Origin: an uncultured Spartobacteria bacterium
GTDB taxonomy: Bacteria > Verrucomicrobiota > Verrucomicrobiia > Chthoniobacterales > UBA6821
Length of the DNA stretch: 8,661 nucleotides
Direction of reading: 5' to 3'
Assembly: GCA_903831635.1 (NCBI GenBank)
Contig: CAIKYN010000002.1
Coordinates: forward strand, 1 to 8,661
The number at the start of each line of letters is the position of its first letter. Position 1 is the first letter of the stretch. Below, piece by piece: positions 1-6,986 of this stretch. Position numbers and translations under genes: made by a program. Under the pieces are notes generated by a model. That model had not been told where the DNA came from. It made no database searches and was given only the letters and a program-made list of their open reading frames with translations.

Positions 1-464
1 CCCGTGTGGCCGTAGGGACCCGAGAGCGTCTTGAGCATCTTGATGCCGCCGGCGACATCAGCCGGGAAAAACTTCTGAACCTTGCAGCCGAGTTCGAGGG
101 CTCGCTCGATTTCCGAGGGAGTCATCACACCGGGAATGAATCCCATGCCCCGCTCGTGGGCGGCTCGGACAACATTGGCATTCAATCCTGGAGCGAGGCC
201 AAAGGTTGCGCCGGCCTCGGCTGCCTGAACAACCTGCTCGCCTGTGAGCAGCGTGCCTACACCGAGGTGAACCTTGTTTCCGAAGGCGGCCTTGATCCTC
301 GCAACTGCTTCCGGCGCGGCTGGGGTGCGAAAGGTGACCTCAAGAGCATTCAGACCGCCATCCAAAAGGGCCTGAGTCAGCGGCTCGGCATCCTCGGCGC
401 GATCGATGGTGATGACGGAAATAATGCGGTTGGCAAGGACGGGTGTGAAATCAAAGGATGACAT
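1..464 (-). CDS. eda: KDPG/KHG aldolase, N-terminal 154 residues (runs off left edge)
   Basis: Class I aldolase that splits 2-keto-3-deoxy-6-phosphogluconate into pyruvate and glyceraldehyde-3-phosphate in the cytoplasm, the last step of the Entner-Doudoroff pathway. Reading the minus strand from the ATG at 464 gives an open frame of 154 codons up to the window edge. It carries the family landmarks in order: LEVTFRT at residues 41-47 (E42 matches the catalytic glutamate and RT the usual phosphate-side motif), GVGT at 68-71, APGLN at 91-95, IPGVMTPSE at 110-118, and KFFPAD at 131-136, where K131 is the expected Schiff-base lysine. The family is usually about 205-215 residues, so roughly the last 55 are missing, beyond the edge. 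The start is set by alignment to known Eda N-termini. Upstream there is only a weak purine stretch (AAAAGATG), not a clear ribosome binding site. The gene is divergent from smc. A related 2-keto-3-deoxy-6-phosphogalactonate aldolase is possible but less likely given the RT motif. Confidence 0.9.
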   Translation of the reverse strand, partial: MSSFDFTPVLANRIISVITIDRAEDAEPLTQALLDGGLNALEVTFRTPAAPEAVARIKAAFGNKVHLGVGTLLTGEQVVQAAEAGATFGLAPGLNANVVRAAHERGMGFIPGVMTPSEIERALELGCKVQKFFPADVAGGIKMLKTLSGPYGHT

Positions 465-561
465 GAATCATCTTTTAAGGAGTCACCCCGTTTTATCCAA
501 GCAAGCATTTGGGAGGGGATGTCCAACTCCCTCAAGAGATCCGCCCGAGAGATGTCCAGAA

Positions 562-579
562 ACCACTATATCTTGTGGT
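562..579. promoter_or_regulatory. Short inverted repeat, possible operator
   Basis: ACCAC (562-566) and GTGGT (575-579) form a 5-bp inverted repeat around an 8-base AT-rich centre. A further pair, CCGCC at 541-545 and GGCGG at 580-584, flanks it unevenly. The minus-strand hexamer TATAGT overlaps the left arm, so a protein bound here could affect transcription towards eda. Half-sites this short often occur by chance, and no known regulator consensus is recognised, so the operator reading is inference. Confidence 0.2.
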
Positions 580-616
580 GGCGGACTGACTGAGCCCCTA
601 GGTATTGTGTTTTTTG

Positions 617-646
617 TTGTGACTTCGAGCTTACAGAGGGTAGGAT
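617..646 (+). promoter_or_regulatory. Possible sigma-70-type promoter for smc
   Basis: TTGTGA (617-622) and TAGGAT (641-646) match the -35 and -10 consensus at 4 of 6 positions each, with an 18-base spacer. The -10 box ends 28 bases before the smc start codon, giving a short leader. This is the best pair I can find ahead of smc, but matches of this quality are common by chance. Confidence 0.3.
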
Positions 647-674
647 TCAGCACCCCCATTCAACACTTTTTCCC

Positions 675-3600
675 ATGTATCTTCAATCACTCGAACTGAT
701 CGGATTCAAGTCCTTCGCCCCCAAGACCACCCTGCGGTTCCATCGCGGGGTGACAGCCATTGTCGGCCCGAACGGTTGTGGCAAATCGAACGTGCTTGAC
801 GCCATTCGGTGGGTGCTCGGTGAGCAGTCGGCAAAGGCTCTCCGTGGCGGCGAGATGGCCGATGTCATTTTCAATGGCACCGACACGCGCCAGCCACACA
901 ATATGGCCGAGGTCTCCATGACTTTCGCCGAGTGCGAGCAGGAGCTGGGAGTCGAGTGGAACGAAGTCCGCATCACCCGCCGCGTCTTTCGCGACGGCAA
1001 GTCGGAGTATCTGATCAATGGCACGCCCTGCCGACTCAAGGACATCCATAATCTCTTCATGGATACCGGCATTGGCCGAAGCGCCTACTCCATCATGGAG
1101 CAGGGTCGTACCGCCCAGCTGCTGAACAGTCGTCCGGAGGACCGCCGCGCTATCTTCGAAGAGGCTGCTGGCATCACGAAGTACAAGGCACAGAAGAAGG
1201 AGGCACTACGCAAGCTTGAGTACACCGAGTCCAATCTTCTTCGTGTCTCCGACATCATCAAAGAGGTGAAGCGCCAGATCGGCTCCCTGCAGCGTCAGGC
1301 AGGGAAGGCGCGTCGCTATCAATCGCTCATGGAGGACCTCCGTGTTCTCGACACGCATCTTTCGCACCGCACCTATATCGACCTCGAGCGTTCCATTACC
1401 GAGGTGGCCGAGCAGGTGGAGAAGAGCGCTGATGCCCGTGCCCTATACGAGCGTGAGATTGGGGAGCAGGAGCTGGAGGTCGCAGGAGCGCGCGAGCAGG
1501 TCACCGCGCTTGATGCCGAGACAGGCGGGGCCCGTGACAGCTTGCAGACACTGCGGAACCGGATCTTCTCCGGTGAGAACCGCATCGAAACGAACGCTGA
1601 ACGCTGCGGAGAGTTCCGGGAGATGGGCCTCCGCGCCCGTGCTGATATCGACGCCACGCATCTCCGCATTCGTGAGCAGGAAAACGAGATCGAACAGACG
1701 GATGCCCAGCTTGTTTCCTTGCTCGAGGTGCTTCGTGGGGAGGAAGAACTGCTCCAGGCTGGTGCTGCCCGTCTCCAGCAAGCCCAGCAGGAGCGTCAGT
1801 CTGCCGAGCAGGCCACCGAGTCGCTGACCGGTCGTCTTCATGGTCTCGAAAACCGACTCACCGATGTCCGAGGTGAGCTCTCTACTGCCAGTGCCCGACG
1901 CGATGCCGAGAGGTCCCGCTCCCTCCAACTCCAGGAGCAAGTTTCAGTCGCCGGCCTTGCCGTGACGACTGCTGCTACGCGAGCGGAACAGACGGGGGCG
2001 GCGCAGGCCTCCACACGCGCCTCTCTGGATGCAGCCGAGCAGGAGCTGCTCGCCGCCCAGCAGGGGCACGACGAATCGCAGAATGCACGCCAGACCGCCG
2101 AGACCGAGTGGAACAATGCTGTGAAGCAGCTCTCGGAGCGTGAGCATCGGCTGGAAATTCTTCTCCAGCTCGAGCGCGAGGGCGAAGGTCTCGGAGAGGG
2201 AGCCCAGGCAATCCTGCGCGGTCTTGATCGTCCCGAGTTTTATCAGGCTGGAATTCTTGGCACGTTGGCTTCACTTGTTGAGGTTTCTCCTGTCGAAATC
2301 CCTGCGATCGAAGCAGCGCTTGGAGCCGCCAGTCGAGCTATCGTCTTCGCAGATGCCGGGATGGCCGAATCAGCCCTTCAGACGCTTCGTGAGGCCGTCC
2401 AAGGACGCGCATCGGTCGTTGCCAGTGACCTTCTTCCGATCCCAACTGTTCATGGTGGACCGCTCCCCGAGGGCGCTATTTCGTGGGCAGTGGATGTTGT
2501 CCGCGCAACCGGTTCCGCACACGGACTCATCGCACGTCTTCTCGAGGGAGTGGTGATCGTCCCCGATCTGCAGACGGCTTTCCGTTTGAAGCGAGCCTAT
2601 CCCGGACTTGCCTTCGCGGCACGCACCGGCGAGTTCCTAGGTCGTGATGGTGTTGCCCATGGCGGCGCCACGGGCGAGGCAACCGGTTCTGCCCTCCTGC
2701 GTCGATCCCAGATCGCCACGCTGGAGCGTGAGGTCTCGGTCATGAGGGAGAGTGCCCACCATTTGTCCCTTGTCCGCGAGGGGGCGCTTGCCTCCCTCGA
2801 AGCCGCCGTGAACCGTCTCCGTGATGCCCGTGAAGTTCTCGGCAATACGCAGGGACTGCTCGCGGCCGCGCAGGCTGACAACCTCTTGGCAACCCGTGAA
2901 CTTGAGAATGCCCGACAACGCCACGAGTCGCTCGATGGAGAAATCTCCTCCCTTCAGGAACATATCCAGCTTCTGGAAGCACAGATTGCCGATCGCGAGC
3001 AGCAGCTCGAGACAGCCTCACTCGAGCTCAACACAGCGCGCGAAGAGCGATCTGCAGCCAGCTCCAGGATTTCATTCCTTCGTGATGCCGAGACGACCGC
3101 AGCGGCAGAGCTTGCCGAGGCACGCCTGCGTGTCGCCACCGAGCGTCAGCGTCAGCAGTCGCTCGCAAACCAGCGTGCGCCTATGGAGGCCCGTATCCGC
3201 GAGCTGGCCGAAACGATCGCAGTCCGCGAACGCGACATCATCACGCATGAGGAAAAGATCAAGTCGTTGGAGGCGGAGTCAACCGGACTTGCCGAGAGCG
3301 TGGAGACTTGGAAGATCGAAAGCGCCGAAGCCGAGGCCCGAGTGTTGGAACTCGGTGTGCGCCGCGCCGAACTGCAATCCGGCGTCGAGGCTTTGGAAAT
3401 CGCCCTGCGAGGCGCCCGTAAAAACCTTTCCGACCTGCAGGATAACCGTTCCAAGAACGAGGTGCGCCTTGCCGAATTGAGGCTCCGCGCCGAGTCGATC
3501 CGCGATCATGTCTCCCGCCGCTACCAGCTCGACCTTGCTGGCTTTGAACCTGACCGCTACGCACTGCTGAAGGCCGTGGCCCAGCAGAAGGAAAAAGAGC

Positions 3601-4451
3601 GCCGCGCCGCTCTTCCTGAGTCAACCGAATCGTCAGCTGAGGGGGAGGTTCCTTCCAATGAAAACCCCGAAGTGGTCACGGTGGAGTCAGTTCAGGCAAT
3701 CAGCGGTCCCATCCCCGCTGAAATCCCGTGGGACAGGATCGAACTGGTTGTTGCCGAGTTGACCGAACGCGCTGATTCGATGGGTCCCGTCAATCTTGAT
3801 GCCATCCAGGAATATGATGAGTTGGAAGAACGCTATAAATTCCTCGAACAGCAGAATAATGATCTGATCAACGGCAAAGCCGAGCTGATGGAGGCGATCG
3901 CACGGATCAACAAAACGACCAAAGAACTCTTCTCGGAGACCTTCGAGAAGATTCGCGTCAACTTCCAGGAGATGTTCACCCAGCTCTTCGGCGGGGGTAA
4001 GGCGAATCTCCTCCTCATGGATGAGAGCGATCCGCTCGAGAGCGGCATCGAGATCATTGCCAGCCCTCCCGGCAAGAAACTGCAGAGCATCTCGCTCCTC
4101 TCCGGTGGAGAGCGCACGATGACGGCGGTGGCGCTGCTCTTCGCCATTTACATGGTGAAGCCCTCTCCCTTCTGCGTGCTGGATGAAATGGACGCCCCGC
4201 TCGACGAATCGAACATCGGCCGCTTCATCAAGCTGCTCGACCGCTTCATTGGCCAGAGCCAGTTCATGGTCATTACTCACAACAAACGTACCATGTCGCG
4301 TGCCGACTCCCTCTACGGCGTCACCATGGAGGAACGCGGCATCAGCAAACTTCTGAGTGTCAAGTTCACTGGTCGCGATGAACAGCTTCCGCCCGCCGCC
4401 GCCACGAACAGCACCCTGCGCGACGAGACTCAGGAAGTTGTCACGCAGTAA
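675..4451 (+). CDS. smc: Chromosome segregation/condensation ATPase SMC
   Basis: SMC forms a ring-shaped homodimer that, with ScpA and ScpB, extrudes and organises chromosomal DNA using ATP. The 1258-residue protein has the full architecture. The N-terminal head has Walker A GPNGCGKSN at 31-39 (K37) and a Q-loop glutamine at Q143. A long Glu/Arg/Gln-rich coiled coil follows at about 170-505. The globular hinge spans about 506-665, with the GRDGVAHGG stretch near its end. The return coiled coil is followed by the C-terminal head, with signature LSGGERT (SGG at 1143-1145), Walker B CVLDEMD (D1170, E1171), the D-loop after it and H-loop H1202. An acidic, Pro/Ser/Glu-rich linker at about 981-1016 interrupts the returning arm before the conserved MGPVNLDAIQEY segment. 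Length is near the top of the usual 1150-1250 range, in line with that linker. The MYLQSLELIGFKSF start is typical of the family, although no Shine-Dalgarno sequence precedes it. scpA and scpB are not in the window. A strong hairpin follows the stop. Confidence 0.97.
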   Translation: MYLQSLELIGFKSFAPKTTLRFHRGVTAIVGPNGCGKSNVLDAIRWVLGEQSAKALRGGEMADVIFNGTDTRQPHNMAEVSMTFAECEQELGVEWNEVRITRRVFRDGKSEYLINGTPCRLKDIHNLFMDTGIGRSAYSIMEQGRTAQLLNSRPEDRRAIFEEAAGITKYKAQKKEALRKLEYTESNLLRVSDIIKEVKRQIGSLQRQAGKARRYQSLMEDLRVLDTHLSHRTYIDLERSITEVAEQVEKSADARALYEREIGEQELEVAGAREQVTALDAETGGARDSLQTLRNRIFSGENRIETNAERCGEFREMGLRARADIDATHLRIREQENEIEQTDAQLVSLLEVLRGEEELLQAGAARLQQAQQERQSAEQATESLTGRLHGLENRLTDVRGELSTASARRDAERSRSLQLQEQVSVAGLAVTTAATRAEQTGAAQASTRASLDAAEQELLAAQQGHDESQNARQTAETEWNNAVKQLSEREHRLEILLQLEREGEGLGEGAQAILRGLDRPEFYQAGILGTLASLVEVSPVEIPAIEAALGAASRAIVFADAGMAESALQTLREAVQGRASVVASDLLPIPTVHGGPLPEGAISWAVDVVRATGSAHGLIARLLEGVVIVPDLQTAFRLKRAYPGLAFAARTGEFLGRDGVAHGGATGEATGSALLRRSQIATLEREVSVMRESAHHLSLVREGALASLEAAVNRLRDAREVLGNTQGLLAAAQADNLLATRELENARQRHESLDGEISSLQEHIQLLEAQIADREQQLETASLELNTAREERSAASSRISFLRDAETTAAAELAEARLRVATERQRQQSLANQRAPMEARIRELAETIAVRERDIITHEEKIKSLEAESTGLAESVETWKIESAEAEARVLELGVRRAELQSGVEALEIALRGARKNLSDLQDNRSKNEVRLAELRLRAESIRDHVSRRYQLDLAGFEPDRYALLKAVAQQKEKERRAALPESTESSAEGEVPSNENPEVVTVESVQAISGPIPAEIPWDRIELVVAELTERADSMGPVNLDAIQEYDELEERYKFLEQQNNDLINGKAELMEAIARINKTTKELFSETFEKIRVNFQEMFTQLFGGGKANLLLMDESDPLESGIEIIASPPGKKLQSISLLSGGERTMTAVALLFAIYMVKPSPFCVLDEMDAPLDESNIGRFIKLLDRFIGQSQFMVITHNKRTMSRADSLYGVTMEERGISKLLSVKFTGRDEQLPPAAATNSTLRDETQEVVTQ

Positions 4452-4472
4452 AGAGCACCTTCCCCCCCGCCC

Positions 4473-4508
4473 AGAAGCGGCGCAGGATTGATTTCCTGCG
4501 CCGCTTCT
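4473..4508 (+). terminator. Perfect hairpin after smc, probable intrinsic terminator
   Basis: The arms 4473-4487 and 4494-4508 pair perfectly over 15 bp, mostly GC, around a 6-base loop (TTGATT). The hairpin starts 21 bases after the smc stop and is followed by TCATTCTGTT, a T-rich but broken tract, so termination may be partial. The hairpin ends only 15 bases before the next start codon at 4524. It could therefore equally be an RNA processing or attenuation structure between two genes of one transcript. Confidence 0.7.
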
Positions 4509-4523
4509 TCATTCTGTTAGACC

Positions 4524-5489
4524 ATGATCGTCGAAGGCTCCGCCCAGTGGCAGCAGTACATCTTTATCGGGGCGACACTTTTCCTGCTCTGGGAGGTCTG
4601 GTGTGGCTGGAGGCTTGGAGCGGTGCGAGGACTCCTGAGATTGGCAGCTTTATTCTGTGCCTGGATCGGAGGCTCAACGGCTGCCGGAGCCACAGGGACG
4701 GTCGTCGCCTTTTTTTCCAAAGTGCCTCCGCTGATCGAGCCGGCCGTGGCGGGCCTGACTGTCGGAATTGGCATTTATATCGGCATCTCTTTTGTTGCCG
4801 GACTCCTCTTCAAGAAAACGGAGGATCATACGGGCGTGATTCGACTCGGTTTCGGATTGGGTGGTGCCGTTTGCGGAGCGATCTTCGGACTCCTTTTTCT
4901 TTGGGCCGGGATCACTCTGATCAGGGGCATGGGGGCTCTTGGGGAACTACGCGTCGTCCAAGCCCGGAATGAGGGGAGGTCACTCTCCACGGAAAACAGC
5001 GCCCTTTTTCTGATCAAGCTGAAGGAGTCCCTGGAGCTGGGAGTCACCGGCAAGACTCTCAAGAAGGCGGATCCCCTCCCCACGGCTTTCTACGATGATA
5101 TCGTGAAGATCTCCATGGTGGCTGGTTCGCAGGATGCCATCGAGCGCTTCGTTCAGTATCCCGGCACCCTGAAGATTATCGCCAATCCTCATATTGCAGC
5201 CCTGATTCAGGATCCAGCGCTAGAAAAAGCCGCTGAGAAAAAGAACATTCTGCCTCTTTTGCAGAACAAGCATGTCCTGGCGGCGGCCAATGACCCCCAG
5301 TTGCTTGCCCAGTTGAAGGAGTTCGACCTGACCGGGGCCCTTAACTATGCTTTGGAGCCACCGACTCCTCCACGGTATGCTACCGGCCCAAAGCTAACGG
5401 CACCCGCCTCTCCGAACTCGCATCGCGCGAAAACACACGCTACAAACTCCTCTTCCCAATCCATCACGACTCCCCTCCCCGCCAACTGA
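4524..5489 (+). CDS. CvpA-like integral membrane protein with C-terminal repeat domain
   Basis: A 321-residue inner-membrane protein. The N-terminal half has four likely membrane segments, about 10-26, 35-55, 72-95 and 107-133. The loop GWRLGAVRGLLRLAAL (28-43) between the first two is the pattern seen in the CvpA/colicin V production family. CvpA proteins are linked genetically to colicin V export, bile or envelope stress tolerance, and purine-locus operons, but their biochemical role is unsettled. Residues about 185-275 look soluble and helical and hold two similar units 27 residues apart (N221-PHIAALIQDPAL and N248-KHVLAAANDPQL). The tail from about 279 is Pro/Ser/Thr-rich and probably disordered. 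No ribosome binding site precedes the ATG. The start is supported by the stop-containing bases just upstream and by leaving the first membrane helix intact. gatB follows after 16 bases, so the two are probably co-transcribed. Family assignment is by topology and loop motif only. Confidence 0.7.
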   Translation: MIVEGSAQWQQYIFIGATLFLLWEVWCGWRLGAVRGLLRLAALFCAWIGGSTAAGATGTVVAFFSKVPPLIEPAVAGLTVGIGIYIGISFVAGLLFKKTEDHTGVIRLGFGLGGAVCGAIFGLLFLWAGITLIRGMGALGELRVVQARNEGRSLSTENSALFLIKLKESLELGVTGKTLKKADPLPTAFYDDIVKISMVAGSQDAIERFVQYPGTLKIIANPHIAALIQDPALEKAAEKKNILPLLQNKHVLAAANDPQLLAQLKEFDLTGALNYALEPPTPPRYATGPKLTAPASPNSHRAKTHATNSSSQSITTPLPAN

Positions 5490-5505
5490 CTGAGAACATC
5501 ACCCT

Positions 5506-6966
5506 ATGAGTACGGAATACAGCGTAACGATCGGACTTGAAGTCCATGCCCAGTTAAAAACCAAGAGCAAGATGTTCTGCGGTTGCAAGGTGGAGTATGG
5601 AGCCGAACCGAATACGCACACCTGCCCAACCTGTCTTGGACTGCCCGGGGCGCTTCCGGTGATGAATGGAGAGGCGCTGCGTCTCACCGCACGCGCAGGG
5701 CTGATGCTTGGCTGCAACATTCCCGAGGTCTGCAAGTTCGACCGCAAGAACTACTACTACCCGGACATGCCGAAGAATTATCAGATTTCCCAGTATGACC
5801 AGCCGCTCTGCCTCGGCGGCGGAGTCCCGTTGCACGAGACGGCCTATCCGAAGGATGCGCAGAAGACGATCGCGACTCCCGGCAAGACGATCCGCCTCAC
5901 TCGCATCCATCTCGAAGAGGATGTGGCCAAGAGCTTCCATCTCGAGACAGCCAGCGGCATCGACTTCAATCGCGCCGGCACCCCGCTCATGGAGATTGTT
6001 TCTGAGGCCGACATCGCATCGCCCGAGGAAGCATTTGCCTACCTCACGGCGCTCCGGCAGATCCTTGTTTATGGCGATATCAGCGATGCCGACATGGAGA
6101 AGGGGCAGATGCGCTGCGATGTGAATGTCTCCGTCCGCCCTGTAGGCCAAAAGGAATACGGCACCAAGATCGAGCTGAAGAATCTCAATTCCATCAGTGG
6201 TGTCCGCAGGGCCCTTGCTTTTGAGATCGAGCGACAGATCGCCTTTGTTAAGGCTGGTGGCAAGCTCGATCAGGAGACCCGCCGCTGGGATGACGACCGT
6301 GGGGAAACTACTCTCATGCGTATCAAGGAATCGGCACACGATTACCGCTACTTCCCCGATCCCGACTTGCTTCCCGTCCGGACTGCCAATCTCGTCGAGT
6401 CTGCGAAGGCGGGGATGCCCGAGCTTCCGCAGGCGAAGCGCGACCGCTTCGTCGCCGACTTCGGCATCAGCGAGTACGATGCGGCGGTTCTTGCCGATGA
6501 TGCAGCGCTGGCCGATTACTTCGAAAAAGCAGCGAAGGGGTCTCCCAAGCCGAAGAGCGTTGCCAACTGGATCATCAATGATCTGCTCAGTGCTCTTTCC
6601 ACCGCATCGCTTGATCTCTCGGAATGCCCCATCCAGGCTGCCTACATCGGTGAACTCACGGCTCTTATCGAGGGAGGAACCATCAGCGGCCGCCAGGGTA
6701 AGGAGGTCTTCGCCGAGATGATGGTGAGCGGCAAACAGCCTGCTGTGATCGTCGAGGAGAAGGGACTCAAGCAGGTCAGCGACACGGGGGCCATCGAGGC
6801 ATTCTGCGACGAGGTGATCGCAGCCAATCCGGCCTCCGTAGCCGACTTCAAGTCGGGCAAGGAAGCAGCGCTCAATTTCCTCAAGGGTCAGGTCATGAAG
6901 CTTTCCAAAGGCAAAGCCAATCCCGCTCTCGCTGGAGAAATCCTCGCAAAGAAGCTCCAGTCCTAG
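5506..6966 (+). CDS. gatB: Asp-tRNA(Asn)/Glu-tRNA(Gln) amidotransferase subunit B
   Basis: GatB is the kinase and tRNA-binding subunit of the GatCAB complex. It phosphorylates the side chain of Glu-tRNA(Gln) (or Asp-tRNA(Asn)) with ATP and completes amidation with ammonia channelled from GatA, giving the correctly charged tRNA in the cytoplasm. The 486 residues match the family's usual length. Seen motifs are IGLEVHAQLKTKSKMFCGC (9-27) and CPTCLGLPG (40-48), whose C25, C27, C40 and C43 make the expected zinc site. Further motifs are DFNRAGTPLMEIVSE (153-167), MRCDVNVSVRP (202-212), KIELKNLNS (221-229) and DYRYFPDPDLLP (279-290). The C-terminus ends in the conserved helical tail with MKLSKGKANPALAGEILAKKL. 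The start is fixed by the family N-terminus. Only a weak GAG lies upstream, so no proper Shine-Dalgarno. gatA and gatC are not adjacent here, which is common outside Firmicutes-type gatCAB operons. Confidence 0.98.
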   Translation: MSTEYSVTIGLEVHAQLKTKSKMFCGCKVEYGAEPNTHTCPTCLGLPGALPVMNGEALRLTARAGLMLGCNIPEVCKFDRKNYYYPDMPKNYQISQYDQPLCLGGGVPLHETAYPKDAQKTIATPGKTIRLTRIHLEEDVAKSFHLETASGIDFNRAGTPLMEIVSEADIASPEEAFAYLTALRQILVYGDISDADMEKGQMRCDVNVSVRPVGQKEYGTKIELKNLNSISGVRRALAFEIERQIAFVKAGGKLDQETRRWDDDRGETTLMRIKESAHDYRYFPDPDLLPVRTANLVESAKAGMPELPQAKRDRFVADFGISEYDAAVLADDAALADYFEKAAKGSPKPKSVANWIINDLLSALSTASLDLSECPIQAAYIGELTALIEGGTISGRQGKEVFAEMMVSGKQPAVIVEEKGLKQVSDTGAIEAFCDEVIAANPASVADFKSGKEAALNFLKGQVMKLSKGKANPALAGEILAKKLQS

Positions 6967-6986
6967 GCACCTACGACACCATCGAT

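Larger units (their letters stand above)
465..674. other. Divergent intergenic region between eda and smc
   Basis: This 210-bp gap holds the 5' flanks of two divergent genes, so promoters for both must lie here or nearby. It is visibly more AT-rich than its neighbours between 597 and 674. Seen in it are a short inverted repeat near 562-579 and a possible sigma-70-like promoter facing smc (617-646). There is a possible minus-strand -10 (TATAGT, 570-565) without a recognisable -35 box. Open frames crossing the gap do not resemble any protein and are taken as chance. No tRNA or obvious riboswitch fold is visible. Confidence 0.7.

Noticed and set aside
6..461. Open frame of 151 codons on the plus strand at the left edge
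   Set aside because: It is antisense to a clear KDPG aldolase frame with all family motifs, and its own translation resembles nothing.
518..558. Direct repeat GATGTCCA at 518-525 and 551-558, 33 bases apart
   Set aside because: An 8-base repeat inside 200 bases is expected fairly often by chance, and no dyad or promoter geometry supports it as a pair of binding sites.
406..699. 97-codon plus-strand frame spanning the eda start and the eda-smc gap
   Set aside because: It overlaps two well-supported genes, has no recognisable domain and no ribosome binding site, and is best explained by chance.
3687..4280. 197-codon minus-strand frame opposite the end of smc
   Set aside because: It mirrors the conserved SMC head domain and arises from codon bias of a GC-rich gene. 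Its translation shows no family features.
4488..4520. Possible promoter TTGATT with a CATTCT or TGTTAG -10 directly before the CvpA-like start
   Set aside because: The -10 candidates match consensus at only 3 of 6 positions and the -35 falls within the loop of the hairpin. Evidence is too weak to annotate.
585..5494. The 10-mer ACTGACTGAG occurs at 585-594 and 5485-5494
   Set aside because: Only two copies, one of them containing the stop codon of the CvpA-like gene, and no extension beyond ten bases. Taken as coincidence.
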